Positions 33,320 through 45,957 of a DNA stretch of 64,000 bases are shown in pieces. The notes below the pieces were generated by a model. It worked only from the letters and a program-made list of their open reading frames with translations. It was not told the origin of the DNA and did not search any database. Location of the stretch: NCBI GenBank assembly GCA_030544215.1, contig JARZZO010000005.1:81435024-81499023 (forward strand), given 5' to 3'. The position numbers were made by a program, and so were the translations under genes. The DNA is from Zantedeschia hybrid cultivar (Eukaryota > Streptophyta > Magnoliopsida > Alismatales > Araceae). Every line of letters starts with the position of its first letter. Positions within the stretch are counted from its first letter, which is position 1.

Positions 33320-36300
33320 TATAAAAATATTTTAAGACTGTTTGATATCTATATACTCTTGTTTTTAAATTCAAAATTATTAATCAAAGGCTAGGGCCAA
33401 AGGGAGAAGACAGCGACCCTCTTGGCCTCTCTCCCTAGTAGTGGTGCGGCAATACCCTAACGAAGCAATAGACATGGAGGGGAGTAGGGTGACGATGAGG
33501 AGGGAAGTGACGGTGTGGGTGGTGGGGGCCCACTGATGGTTGCCACTGTTGTCCTCACGGCAGTGGCACAGCAGCTGCTGCCGCTGCTGCTGATGATTTC
33601 GGAGGGGTAGGCCTCCGTCCTCACTCACAGCTGCTGCTGCAACTGTTGACGACGAGGGAGGGTGGTCCGCATAGCAGCAGCACCTGCGGCATACACTGTG
33701 GTGATAGGCAAGTGGGCAGGGGGAGAGAGGTAATGGTGGGAGATGGGGATGGAGAGGGGAAGGTCCGGAGGGGGAGCAGGAGGGGAGTGATAAGTGATGG
33801 GAGGAACGAAGGACTTATGGTCCGATCAGTTTCCTCAAAACAAATAAGTCCCTTTTTTTGGGGGGAGGGGGGGAGTTTAAAGAAGACACCAGGAAGTGTT
33901 TTAAATTTAAGTGTAGTTATTCCAAACACCAATTATAGAGACCCTTCTCTTAAATTCTATTTTGAGAGAGAAAATGAATAAAAAATTGCATGCAAACACC
34001 CTGTTAGGATGTGCTTACTCATCACTTGATAGGACCCATTTGTCTAACTCTGAAGGTGAGGGGTAGTTGAGAACTTGAGATTGGAAACTTAAGGTAATGA
34101 GTAAGAAAGCTTCAGAAATGTGGAGATAAATACTCATCTGTATAAATTTGCTGGATTTCTTGCTTCATATTCAATATTTTTTTTCAAAGACTTAGGATGT
34201 GATTACTTGATAAAGACCCATTTTGATTACTAAGTACTTAGGACATTGGACATAACTGCAGGACAAGTAGGCATCTATGTGTGTCTATCCCACTTTGAAT
34301 TTCCAATGTGTTTAGTAAAACTGGAATGAAAAACTGTGGTTCTTATGAAGGTGAAAGAGGGGATTTATCGTTAACTATAGTGAAGAACATATGTTAACTT
34401 TTATGAACATGTAGATAATTTTTCATTAACTGAAATGGAGTGGCACCCCCTCTCTCTCTCTCTCATTTACTTGCTTCCCTTTATTTCTTATGACAACATT
34501 TCATAGGAAAAGCCTTGCTCTCGTTCTCCTCTCTTCTTCTTGAAATTTGTAATGGTCTCTTTTGTTTCTGTGTATTACAATTTTTGCTTTTCTTCTTCTA
34601 CACTTTGACCTTTCTATGTGCTTCCTCCTGAATAAAATGTTTGTATCCACTAATGCAGCTCCTTTTGTCAAGCCTGTTTCATTTTGTCCTTGGACAAGGA
34701 TCAAATGTTGCCTTTTTTTGGGTTTATTTCGCTTCAAAGTCTCAGAGAAGACTCATAAGATTGTAATGTATATCTTTAAGAGTAAAAAGTTTATCTTTAG
34801 ATGAGCTCCCATGTTCATGTAACTTGATGCTCCCCCTCCCTAACTGACCATTTTAAACCTAATGAGAGGGAAATATCAGGATGATTTTTTTTTTTGCAAA
34901 TTGTTCTTGATTTTTTTCCATAATGGTGAAAAGTCATATTAAAGGCAAAAGCACAAGAAAAGAGAGTACCACTCTAGTAAAACATAAATCTATTTGAGAT
35001 CATCCAAATAAGTTTCCTTCTCAAGAGAAGTACCTATGGGAGATGTGAGGGAGATCAAACCCTCGTGCTGTTATATTTTATTTTGTTTTATTTTGATTTA
35101 TCTTTGGCAATTTTTGGTAGATTTGGAGAACTTAGGATGGATCCTCGAGGAATCTAAAACTTTGAATCACGTATGTGAATCCGTAAGTTTGACCTCTTCC
35201 TACTGACCTGAGTCAATGTTAATTATATTGATCCACAATTGATGATGCTTGATTAACTACCGTAGATGATGCCTTTGGAATCAGCACACATGTAAACATA
35301 ACAACATGCACACAATTATAACTTGGGGTTTTTAACTTGACTATGGTCCATAGTCAATCTTAGCAGGTATGATGATGTTTCAAAGAAAACATGATGCAGA
35401 TTTGGATCCGAAACGTGAACTAGGTGTGTTCAAATGTGAAGATTTTGAAGCCTTAGATGCATGGATAGATTATAGAAAGAGGGCCTTGAGTCAAGTCTAG
35501 GCTTGAAATTTATAGAAACTATAAGATCCATTGATATTCCTTAAAGGATACCCCAGCTGTGAAGATGGTGATTCATGTAAATGAATTCAATGAGAGGTTA
35601 AGGTAAAAGAGACCATGGACCAACATTTAGACCTTAATTAGTCAAACTTGCGACATAAACAAACCATTATGTATTGAATCTTTTCAAACCTCTTAATGGC
35701 TACATCTTAATGGTGGTGTTTAGTCAACATCACGAGTCATATCCTTTTTATATCTCTTAAAAGGGTGCTTCTAATGGATACTAACCTTGAGGATACAAAG
35801 TTATAACCCATATGCTTAGGTTACTTTCAAAAAAATAATCCATATGCTTAGGGTCCATTTAAAGATTTTCCTTTTGCGTTATCCATGGACTAGTTACAAC
35901 TTAAAGGGTAATATCCTTAAGTCACTAAACATCAATGAGTATAAATTAGGCTCTAACAGCGGTAAGGGGCTATTTAGAATCCAAATGTCACAAAATTGGA
36001 ATTAATCCATTCGGATTTCACACAAGATTAATGGACTCAAGATCCAATAAGGATTCAACCCAATAGTAATCCAAGGCAAATCATACTTGTGTATGAACTA
36101 AGATGAAATAGACACATGATTCCATTGCTTATGTCATTAATACATGAATGGATCATACAAAGCTCAAGAACTCCTTCAGTCCTTAACCCCTTCTTACAAA
36201 TATTTAAAGTTAAGAGGGTAGGGAATACCCTTTGTCCCTCTAGAATAAAACTTCCACGAGCTTCAAACTTCCATGAGCTTCAAGTCTCCAAGAAAAGTCC

Positions 36301-37190
36301 TCTTTGCAGCAGCCTCTTTGGGTATTTATAGGGTGGGAAATGATCCGATGGGGGGTCTAAAGTGGTCTGGTGGCACCCCCCATTGGATGGCTTTTACTCT
36401 CCAAAAAGCCTTCCATTTTTGTCCTCTTTTTTAAATTTTCTGAACTTTTCCCCTTGGGTTTTTCTGTTTTTTCTTTTCATTGGGTAGAAAAAAGAGATAA
36501 GAGAAAGAGAAGAAGGCCTGAGATCTGTCTGTTTTTTTTTTCCCTTTTTATGGGGGGGTTGGGGAGCATCCAGTGGTACACCCACCTGACCCTTTCTGTC
36601 TCCCCTTTCTTCTTTTTCTTTCCCTCTATTATTTCTTGCCTTCTTTTCTCTCTTCTCTTTCTTCTTTTCTTTTTTTGGACTGTTCTAGCTCCCATCTATC
36701 CTTTTCTTTCTTTTTTTTTTTTTTGGGGGGGGGGGTTGTTTCTCCTCTTCTGAGAAGGAACCGGGGGGGGGGGGGGGACTGGATTCTTTCTTCTCCTTTT
36801 TGTGTTTCTTTCCTTTTATATCTTTACTGCTGTCTGTTGTGGGGTAAGCACTTTCCTCTCTCTCTCTCTCTCCCCCCTCCGCTGTCTCTGTCCCTGTTCT
36901 GTGTGCACAGAAGGGGACAGCTGATCTTCCTTTTGCTGCTGTTATTGGTTGCTAGCTGCCACTGCTAGCCTTTGTTCCTTGTTGCTGCTCTGTTTGTTGT
37001 TGTGGCTGCTGCTTTGTTGGTGCTGCTGCTTGGCTTTTGTTGGCTGCACTGTAGAGAACATATTCCCTTTCGCTTTTTTGTCAAGCACACCTCCAAAAGG
37101 TAAGAATCCTTCTCACCTCTTTGTTTATTCTTCTTCTTCTTCTTCTTTTGGTAAACGCCTTTAAACATAATATGTGGAACATCACCTTAA
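33320..37190. other. intronic sequence with low-complexity blocks, unclassified
   Basis: 33390-33990 is GC-rich with CAG/CTG runs and Pro/Ser-coding minus frames that match no family. 34870-35120 has a B-box-like GGTTTGATCTCC on the minus strand but no A box. 36380-37150 is T-rich, with G runs of 11 (36725-36735) and 15 (36763-36777) and (CT)n. The phrasing at 35880-36330 resembles LTR sequence, but no borders were found. Confidence 0.4.
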
Positions 37191-37198
37191 TTTGTGAA

Positions 37199-37690
37199 GT
37201 GGTAGTCAATCCCATCCCATCCTGTCCGGGTCCTGTCCCAGTGAGAAAATGGGACAGGGCAGTTTCTTACCTGTCCCAGTAATTGTCTCGGTCTGCCCCA
37301 GTCTATCCCAGCCCGTCCTGGCCTGTCCCAGTCTATCTCAGCTCGTCTCGGCCTGTCCTGGCCTATCCTAGCCAGAATTTTGTATTTTAACTTCGAGATT
37401 TTCCTAACCCGTAAGCTCCTTGTAAACTTATTTTGGGTGGTTCATTTGATGAATATATAAACCCATAAGTCCATCCTAAATGCCTTCATTGCGTTAATTT
37501 TGTGTTATTGCCATGTTTGTTTGTTTTAAAAAATCATATGATTAATTATATACGTATATTTTATATTTGTTGGAATGTGTATGGAAAGAATTCCGGGATG
37601 GGACATCGGAATTGTCCGCAACATCGGGATGTCCCATTCTAATAGAAAAATAGGACATGGACCGGCACAAGATTGGCAACTATGATAGGT
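37199..37690. mobile_element. possible hAT MITE, GTCCC/GGGAC-rich ends
   Basis: The ends are dense in CTGTCCCAG and ccggg motifs that recur in reverse at 37590-37670 (gggacatcgg, gatgtccca). The right end reversed (CATAGTTGCCAATCTTG) resembles other hAT ends in the window, and the left end (GTGGTAGTCAATCCCATCC) is similar but gapped. No target duplication was found, so the borders are approximate. Confidence 0.45.
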
Positions 37691-38041
37691 ATTAGGCACC
37701 TCAAGAGCCAGTTACTTTTAAAAAACATAATGTAAAGCTTAATTGACGATATGAACATGATTCTAGTGGAAATTTGCAAAATTTCCATGATTGTTTTATT
37801 TTCTGGGGAAGTTTCTATCTCACTCTTCAAACACATTTTTTGTCGTGGATCACCCAAAAACTCTTCCAATAAGTTTTTGTTGGCTTGACCTATGGAAGTA
37901 CTCTTATTGGGCCACTTACCCACTTTCAAGAGTAAGATTTTTATACTAAACTGTTCTGGATTGTCTTTTTATTGATTTCTGTGTGTAACTATGCATTTCT
38001 TAATTGCTGTCAGTAACATTTGTTTTCTTTCTGTTTGGTAG

Positions 38042-38115
38042 GTTTTCGCATTGATGTCTTTTCTGTCTCTCATCTTGAACCAAAGCTCAATTTATTTTGA
38101 CTCAATTCGCGAAGT
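38042..38115 (+). CDS. DUF300 / TMEM184 / LAZ1-family membrane protein, coding exon 2
   Basis: After the acceptor TTTGGTAG the frame reads VFALMSFLSLILNQSSIYFD then SIRE and the first two bases of the next codon, ending at donor GTAAGTA (38116). This directly continues the exon 1 motif and is the second conserved block of the family, part of a transmembrane helix followed by the YFDSIREV loop. The exon is 74 nt and ends in phase 2. The next exon should begin with the rest of a Val codon and an aromatic-rich segment. I could not find it before 64000, so only the first 73 residues of the protein are in this window. Confidence 0.86.
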
Positions 38116-38308
38116 GTAAGTACATTGCAAAAGATGCACTGCGAACATTGCCATAGTTATACCTGGGAAAGAATATGCTTCAGCCTACTATTCTGATACT
38201 CATTGTTAGTTTTGCATTATCTATACTGTTGATGAAGCGTTCTACATCTCCATGGCCTGGTTGTGAGTGTTTGCTGGAAGCATAATGTAGCAGTACAAGA
38301 CAGGAAAG

Positions 38309-39013
38309 CATGGGTTTGAAACCCGATTCGCCAATCGTGGTCATGCATTTTCATGCATCACTACATATGGCACATTTCTATAGCACATATTACTTCGGGA
38401 GGGTTTTAAGGCTTTCTTCAAATGACATATAAGGAGAGTCTATAACCTTATAGTTACTTCAGTAACACCTTAGATAATTCCTATTATGCCTTGGAATTAT
38501 ATACTCATGTTACCTTTCTATAATATCTTTTACATGGCCCTATCACAATGTGGCAACTTGTTAGTGCCTTTGCCTTGCTGAGACTGATGATTAGGGAATT
38601 GGGGAATGAAACATACCTTTTGTGGTTCCAAACAGGAAATGGGAAGAGTGCCTTGCAAGGGAAGCATGGGTTTGAAACCCAATTCGTCAATTGGGGTCAT
38701 GCATTTTCATGTATCACTACATATGGCACATTTCTATTGCACATGTTACTTCGGGAGGGTTTTAAGGCTTTCTTCAAATGACATATAAGGAGAGTCCTTA
38801 ACCTTATAGTTACTTCAGTAAGACCTAAGGTAATTCCTATTAGGCCTTGGAATGAACTACTCGTTATCTTTCTAAAATATTTTTTACATGAACCTACCAC
38901 AATGCGGCAACTTGTTAGTGCCTTTGCCTTGCTGAGACTGGTGATTAGAGAATTGGGGAGTGAAACATCCTTTTGTGGTTCCAAACAGGAAATGGGGAGA
39001 GTGCCTTGCAAGC
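38309..39013 (+). repeat. tandem duplication, 355-bp unit, two copies
   Basis: The phrase agcatgggtttgaaaccc starts at 38309 and again at 38664. The copies stay alignable through cttgttagtgcctttgcctt and ccttttgtggttccaaacag, ending with a third partial copy of the end. Divergence is visibly low, roughly one change per 15-20 bases. It begins about 190 bp after the exon 2 donor. Confidence 0.88.
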
Positions 39014-39123
39014 CATGGACAACAGTTTCTGCTCAAAGTGGCTGAAGGAAAAAAATGTCTGGTTTCTACTGATTGGAATTTCTGTTATTATCTGGAGTAT
39101 TGATTCGTTTCAGGTCACTTTAG

Positions 39124-40877
39124 CAAGAATGGCAGTATCAATATTGGTCCCGGTATGAGCCGAGGCCGAAACCGATAATGTACTGGTATCGGATTGGGTA
39201 TTGGTTTGTATCAGCAGATAAGCGTATCAAACAAATTTAAAAATTAAAAAATCTCAGAAAATTTCAGAGAAAATAAAGAAAAGAAAAATTAGCAAACTAT
39301 GGAAAAATTGAATATGTTTTCCAGGTTAAAAAAATCGAATAACTATCTGTGGTATATTTAATCTGCCATTCCATCTTTCAGAAGTGTGCATATTAAGTTA
39401 CTAATTGCTAAATACTACAAGCACAAGAATTTATAATCATAACTAAACAATAAACATGAAAATGATACAAGTTTAATAGTCATTGATAAATAACAATGTT
39501 TCGCAAAACAAGATGATCCTTACCCATAATAGATAGACTTTATTAGACTAATCTGGATAATAGGATGAGGAAGCTTCTGTTGTCCTTTGCTTGTTGCTGT
39601 TCATGTCCATAAGAATGCGACATGTATTCTCTATAGTCACTATAAGCAAACAAGGATGCAGCTAAGTCATGCATCCCTCTTTGGATCCCTCTTAGAGTAT
39701 AAGCTTGTTGAGTTGATTGGAGTCCACAATCAGAACAAGAAGAAACACCTTGACATAAGTAGAAGACTTTGTATTTTAATTAGGCCAATTAGATGAAAGC
39801 CCCAATTTTTAAACCCTAAATAGGGTGAATTTTAAGGCTTTTGTCCAATTGACCTATAATTGAGGCCGATTGCAGTATGCACATATTTGACTCTATGTAA
39901 TGAAGCTCAATTAAGGTTCAATAGAATTTTAATTCGGTCAATTAGACAAAAGCTCCAATTTTTAAATCCTAAATAGCGTGAAATGTGCGGCTTTTATCCA
40001 ATTGATCGACAACTTAAGCTGATTGCAAGTTTGCAACATGCATCATACTTGACTTAGGGATGCAAATGGTAGCTGATAACCTGATTATTTGACTGATTGT
40101 TTGTGTATAGGTCAGTTAACAAATAGTCTTTATTAAACCGATATGCATAGTGGATAAGGTAACATATGCATTTTGTTTTTGTCTGAATACATCTGGTACA
40201 TTAAGATCCGATTATCCGACCAATTATTAACTTATAGGACAGTTGACGGATTGTATTTTTAAACCGATAGCTTAGTGGATGCGGTCATGGATCTACCTTA
40301 GGTGTGCACTGAATCCAACCCATTTGCATTCCTACTCACCTCTGTGCGATGAAGCTCAATTAAGCTTCAATTGAACTTTAATTAGGTCAATTAGACAAAA
40401 GGCCCTATTTTCAAATACTAAACAAGATGAAATTTAGGGCTTTTGTCTAATTTTCTAACATTGGAAGTTAAACAGCCACTAACATTTTAATTCTAACGAG
40501 TACACTCAAAATTATACTCTCTTTCACTATTTTTTCCCTCCCTTGATGATCCTGGCATGCTGCAGTAGCAACAGGTGGTGGCAGCAGTGGCGGCAGGGCT
40601 CCCTCTCACTGCCTCACCTTCCCACAGCTCTCACAGATATGAAAAATTTCAAACCTGTGAGAGAAGAGGGAGTTTCTCAAGTCACGTGGTACCGGTTCAT
40701 TTTTTGTGGTACCGGAACCGGCCGGTTTTGGCTCATTACCTGCAAGTACTATTATTTTACTATTTTTTTAATTTTTCTTAATAGGAATCGGTTTCACCCC
40801 TTGTATTCTACCAGTTTGGGCCGGTACCAAAAGTATTGGCCGAAACTGGTACGTTATGCCTTATACTGCCAACCATG
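39124..40877 (-). mobile_element. hAT deletion derivative (1754 bp) of the GGTACCGG family
   Basis: The ends are CAAGAATGGCAGTATC and, reversed, CATGGTTGGCAGTATA. The flanks CACTTTAG (39116-39123) and CATTTTAG (40878-40885) form an 8-bp duplication with one mismatch. At 39570-39740 the minus strand keeps the 3' end of a transposase gene similar to 45470-45620 (shared phrases gatgca, catccctctttgg, agtataagcttgttga). At 39830-40450 it keeps AT-rich repeats like those at 48750-50330. The rest of the transposase is deleted. Confidence 0.85.
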
Positions 40878-41529
40878 CATTTTAGCTACATTATATTCTT
40901 AAAAGGGTGACCTTGAAAATGACACACTCTCATTGAATCATGCTAGGTAATATCATAAGTTTCATATTTCCCCCCTTCCATGGCACCATGGAAATGACTT
41001 AGGGCATTGGAAAATGATTATGACGTCGGAGCAGGATGGACATGAACAAAGTTACTGAGCAGGTGCGAGAAACACCTGCAGAAGAGGGCTGGAACGGATG
41101 GTGACGCATAACAATTGTTGGAGAAACTAACAACAACACTAGCAAAATGAGCCAGACTTCAGAAAGGTTTTACTCATCGGAAGGGCAAGACAGGAGCAAG
41201 TTACCTTGGTTCTCGAAAAGCTTACTTGCTCATAGTATGTGTAAACAAGTGGAGTAAAGAAGTTACTGGGATGGCAGCTGCTACCAGGCAGACTTTCTTG
41301 AAAACTTGAGAAAGAATGGTGATTTGGTAAATGGATGGACATTTTGTACAGAGCAGTCAGTATTGAGTATAATGAGTTTCTAGAGATGAAGTCAAATGGA
41401 AACGGAGGGCTAAGAGCAGTGGTTACAAGAGGGAGATAATACTGATGTAGGAACAGGTGACACTGTAATAGAGGAAAATATATTTAATATCATTTGATTT
41501 CGTATAAATAACTTTTTTAAAGTGATCTG

Positions 41530-42800
41530 GAGGCTGATGATTTTTGGTCATACTCGTAGGTTGAATGATGAAGAAGCAGAGCCAGTGATTTTACCCTTTA
41601 GTGGGGATGAAATTAAGAAGTCTGTTTTCAATGGTGAAGGTAGTAAGTTATCAGGAGTTTGAAGATGTATTCCCGTTGATCATATATTTCAACTCATCGT
41701 ATGGCTGAAGATTTGACGTATTTCAGGCCAATACTCTTCTTAATGGATATTTTAAGTTTATCACTGGATCTGTGACAAATAGACTAAAAAATAGGATAAA
41801 TCAATTGGTTCATTGGCACGAAATAGTTTCACTCATAACAGATCAATGTTGGACAGTTTTTATGGTATGAGAAAGCAGGACTGAAAGGTTATCTAGCTGT
41901 CAGGCTTGAGTTCGAAAAGGTTTATGACACTATCAGCTGGACCTTTCTGGGGGGAAATGCTACATATCATGGGTTCAAAATTGAAGTGGTTAATTGGAAC
42001 TTAGGACACATCAAAGCAGCTTGGTTTTAATCCTTTGGATTAATGGGTAACCTGTGGTTAGTCCATAGCTCAGAGGATTATGTCAAGGAGACCAAATGTC
42101 TGCCTTTCTATTCAAATTGGCAAGTCTGATGCTTTAGCTCAGCAATGTAGAAGATATTAGCAGATAGAAGGAAGGAGACGTCTCTAAAGCACACACATGC
42201 TATATGGTGATGATGTGGTTTATGATAGGATGTCAGGAGCTTCTGAATATTATAAAAAAGTACCAATGTTACTGGACCTTTCACAGGATGGGAGGTTAAT
42301 TTTGTGAAATCAGAGAGTATTTGCATGGTTTACCTATGGGAAATCCTACAGAAGATTCAAAATTTGGGGAAAGTTACTATTTTTCCTCTTAGGTAGCTAG
42401 GAACCCCTTAGAGAATGAGATTGAATATCACTGTCTGGCATTTGGCAAAAGATTGAAGGCTAAAAGGATAAAGGACTTAGTGGGAGGGAGAGATGGGTTT
42501 TATGACAGAGAGGTTTTTCCAGCTTGGCAATTAAGTCTTATCAAAGTATCTCAGATTTCTAGAGCAGTGGATGAGAAATGATGGTATTAGGATCTCATTC
42601 TTTTGGGAACAACTTTCCAAATAATAAAGAGGGTGTACTAGTGAACTTGGAAACAAGTTTAAGAAATGTGTGGATCTGGATAGCATAAATGCATTCCCTA
42701 GTGTTCTGCCAGCAATTTGGTTGTGGTGACTAGACACGAAGATTTGCCGTGGGTTCAAAACATGGGGGGATCTAGAGACTGCAACAAAAGGTACTCGACT
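41530..42800 (+). pseudogene. degenerate L1-type LINE reverse transcriptase
   Basis: Fragments in shifting frames resemble plant L1 RT: gacaaatagactaaaaaata (NRL region, 41773), EFEKVYDTISWTFL (about 41910), a QGDQMS-like block at 42095, and LYGDDV at about 42205 (RT catalytic YxDD-type). They are followed by the usual C-terminal phrases. Stops and indels are frequent. No borders or target duplication could be found. Confidence 0.65.
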
Positions 42801-43263
42801 CTTTTAGCTTCTGCAGCATCGTAACCATCATATAGAAGCATTTGGAAGGAGGTGGAATTCTTGAGGTGTTCAGTTACACGTAGCAGGAAGAGAGGTAGCA
42901 GCTGCTTGGAAGACTAGTGGCATCAACATCTATTATCAATTTCAGGCAGCTCCATAGTTCTACATGTGAACGGTGAAGAAATCTGCTACTCTCAGGAAAG
43001 AATACCGGATGAAATTAGATGTTCCAGAGGAATCTAACAGAGTCAGAATTAGAATTCATAAAGCTGTTGAGTGCCTTAGACAATATACTTTTTTAGAAGG
43101 TGATCCGACGAGGCCACAATTCATTAATAAAAAAAAAAAACAAACAAAGAGTAAAGCCCTTACTTTTACAAAAGATGAGGGAGGATACTACCACGTGGTA
43201 GGATCCACCTCCAGATGTCATACCAACTCCCCATTACAACTTAAACTTAGTCTTAGTTACAAC

Positions 43264-44012
43264 CATAGTTGTCAAGGTTCCCACCTAGGCAACAAGAGGC
43301 CTTTTTCCAAGGTCTAGGCAGACAAACGCCTTCTTGGGCCTTGACAAAATGGGCCTAGGCGACGCTTAGTCACGGCTTTGCCTGCCTAGGCAACACATTG
43401 GCCAATTCATGGGCCACTCTAATAGAGTCCATTGGGGCCCAATCATAGTATAAATAGGGTTGAGGGGATGATTGGGCCCTAGTTCTCAATACCTTTTCAT
43501 CTCGTCTTGCTCACCATTTTATCTTCTTGTTGTCATTGGCAAGAGGCACTGCTACATATACGACAAGATTCTCCTCTTACTACGATGGCCATACTGAGGT
43601 GACAGGCCCACTCACCAATGACAACTCTTTTGGATAGGTGAGTACTTGATAACTAAAGAGGAGCCTTCTTATTGTTGTAGGAGACTTGGAACTCCTCATG
43701 GCCATTAGCATCCTCTGAGATAACTCCCTTCATGAGCGCGACAGCAACTTTTGGCAAGTTTGTTAGATAAGAGAGGTAGAGTCCCTCTCTTCGTTCTCGC
43801 ACCCTTCCTGGGATCCATGTATCTCCGTCCTTTCTTCTCCTTTCTTTGTTAAGTGTTTATCTCCCTATCTATTATCTCTCCCCCTTTTTACTCAACTGTG
43901 AAGGTGCTACTTAAACAAGTGCCTAAGGTGCTACTTAAACAAGTGCCTAAGTGCTTAGCCGCTTAAGGACCCCAAGTATGCCTTAGGTCCCCTTCCTACC
44001 TACATAACTACG
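43264..44012. mobile_element. hAT MITE (749 bp), CCTAGGC family
   Basis: The ends are CATAGTTGTCAAGG and, reversed, CGTAGTTATGTAGG. The perfect 8-bp duplication GTTACAAC lies at 43256-43263 and 44013-44020. Subterminal CCTAGGCAAC/GCCTAAG motifs are present. A direct repeat, aaggtgctacttaaacaagt, occurs twice at 43910-43945. There is no transposase. Confidence 0.85.
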
Positions 44013-44177
44013 GTTACAACCTATACCATCTGATTGCCTCGCTTGCCTAGTTGATGAAGTAGGGGAGGTGAGGCAAACATGCCTCACCTCTTTGCCTCAT
44101 GTTCATCTCACTCATTACTTTCTGTTTTTTATTATTTCAAAGTGGCTAATGCCTCTTTTAACAATGTCTAGTGCCCC

Positions 44178-44620
44178 GATTTTTTGGGGGAAGTAGCTCG
44201 TCCTTGACAAGGTGGGAGAACATGTCCCACGGGTGTTATCCTTAGATGATCTCTTTCTATGGTGGACTTCAACCTACTTCTCCAAAGAAGACCATTGGAT
44301 TTGGTGGCTGATTCTTTATGCGACTATATGGCCATTTGTAGGGAGAGGAATAGGAGAATCTCAATAATGAAGCTCTTGTACGGGAGAGGGTGGCTTCTTT
44401 CATTTGTTCTGGGGTGATGGAATGGGGTTTGGCTTTTTGTAAAGGGGTGTCATCTGACTCCTGAATTTTTGCTTTAATGAGGATTTGTTGAGTTTAGGTG
44501 ATATTACACCTCCTTGGTGTCTTTGGTACATAGGGTTTCCTATGAGCAGAGTGATCACATATTTGGACATCCCCTTCTTTTTATTGATAGAACTATGGTA
44601 CCATTCACTTAAAAAAAAAA
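44178..44620 (+). mobile_element. LINE 3' end, heavily 5'-truncated
   Basis: The sequence resembles the C-terminal and 3' UTR part of the L1 elements here (gatttggtggctgattcttt, cctccttggtgtctttggta). It ends in ten A residues (44611-44620). TAGTGCCCC lies at 44169-44177 and again at 44625-44633, a probable target duplication. Confidence 0.7.
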
Positions 44621-45431
44621 GGTATAGTGCCCCCTTTCTTCTTCATACTATCACATCTTTTTTATATGTTATGATTATTTAGATCGCCAATATGTATATG
44701 AATAGTCTATCAAATTGGTCTTCACATATTCGATATGATCAATGTTTCTTAAAGTTTTACGTATCATTATTTTGGATGTTTTCTTATTTACCTTCTATTG
44801 CTATTGTCTTCCTTTGCAATGATTTATGGGAGAAAGCACATTGCCTCAAATGCCCAAGTACTCGATGAGGCATATGAGGCTAAGGTGAACCTTTGATTTT
44901 CTCGTGTGCCTCTTGCCTTTAACTACAATATTAAACTTGCCTAGTTATGGATTTTGCCAATGGGGATGTATTTTTGCAATTTGACCCTGGAGAAGCTAAA
45001 GAAAACCATTCGTGCATGAAGAATATACATGTTATGGTTATTATAGAAGGATCCTCAAGAGAATCTCTAAATAGTGTGCTGTTTCTTTCCCTCTAAGCCA
45101 CCCTAAGCATAGCTAGCATGGATGGCAGTACCGGTACCGGTATCGGCCGTAGCGGTTGGTAGGGGTATAAAATGGCTATAAAAATTCAGGAAAAATCAGA
45201 AAAAATTCAGAAAAATCTTAAAAAATAAAAAAAAAATGTAAAAAATTAATTAGATATGTGTTGAGTGTGACAAAGGTGGATTAAGACAAAGAAGTACACA
45301 TAACACATACTAAATGACTATTTTGATACAGATTAAATATGAACAATATTATGCTAATATACTAAACATTTACAAAATAAATATTAATGAAATCAAACGA
45401 TCCTTACTTATGAAAAATATAAGTGAGTATA

Positions 45432-45918
45432 CTAGTATGGATAATAACCCGTAAATCCTTTTGATTCATCCTCCGGTTGTTGTTGCTGGTATCTATAATA
45501 AGGTTGCAGTATATGTTCCCTATATTCACCATAACTAAACAATGATGCAATCAAGTCGTGCATCTCTCTTTGAATTCCTCTTGGAGTATACGCTTGTTGA
45601 CTTGCTGAAATTTTAGAATCAAGATGTAAATAAGCAGGTTGAAGATAAGAAGAAGATCTTGACCCATAATTGCTATTGGGTGGATAGAATTGAAAGTCTT
45701 CATACTCTACTCGATCTCCCAAATTATATATGTCTGCTTCTTGTTGGCCACTTCCATAACCTGACTGTTGTCCATACTGACCTTGTGAATCATAATCTTC
45801 TTGACTTTCATTTTGTCCTCTCCCAGTGTCAATATATAAGGAGAAAGTAGGTGCATATACTCCGGCCCCGGTAGCAACACTTACAGCTGCACCAACATCA
45901 TCACTAGGAGATTGTGTC

Positions 45919-45957
<39 letters not shown>

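Larger units (their letters stand above)
21986..38041 (+). other. intron 1 of the DUF300/TMEM184 gene, 16,056 bp
   Basis: Donor GTAAGC is at 21986. The acceptor, after a T-rich tract ctttctgtttggtAG, ends at 38041. Both exons are phase 0 at this junction, and the joined protein reads through the conserved family motif without a gap. The intron contains at least seven transposable elements, none of which breaks the exons or splice signals. Confidence 0.82.

Noticed and set aside
33380..33981. CAG/CTG-rich frames on both strands
   Set aside because: Low-complexity Ser/Pro/Gln stretches without domain or element borders.
34870..35120. Possible minus-strand SINE from a B-box-like GGTTTGATCTCC
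   Set aside because: No A box at the right distance and no clear tail or duplication.
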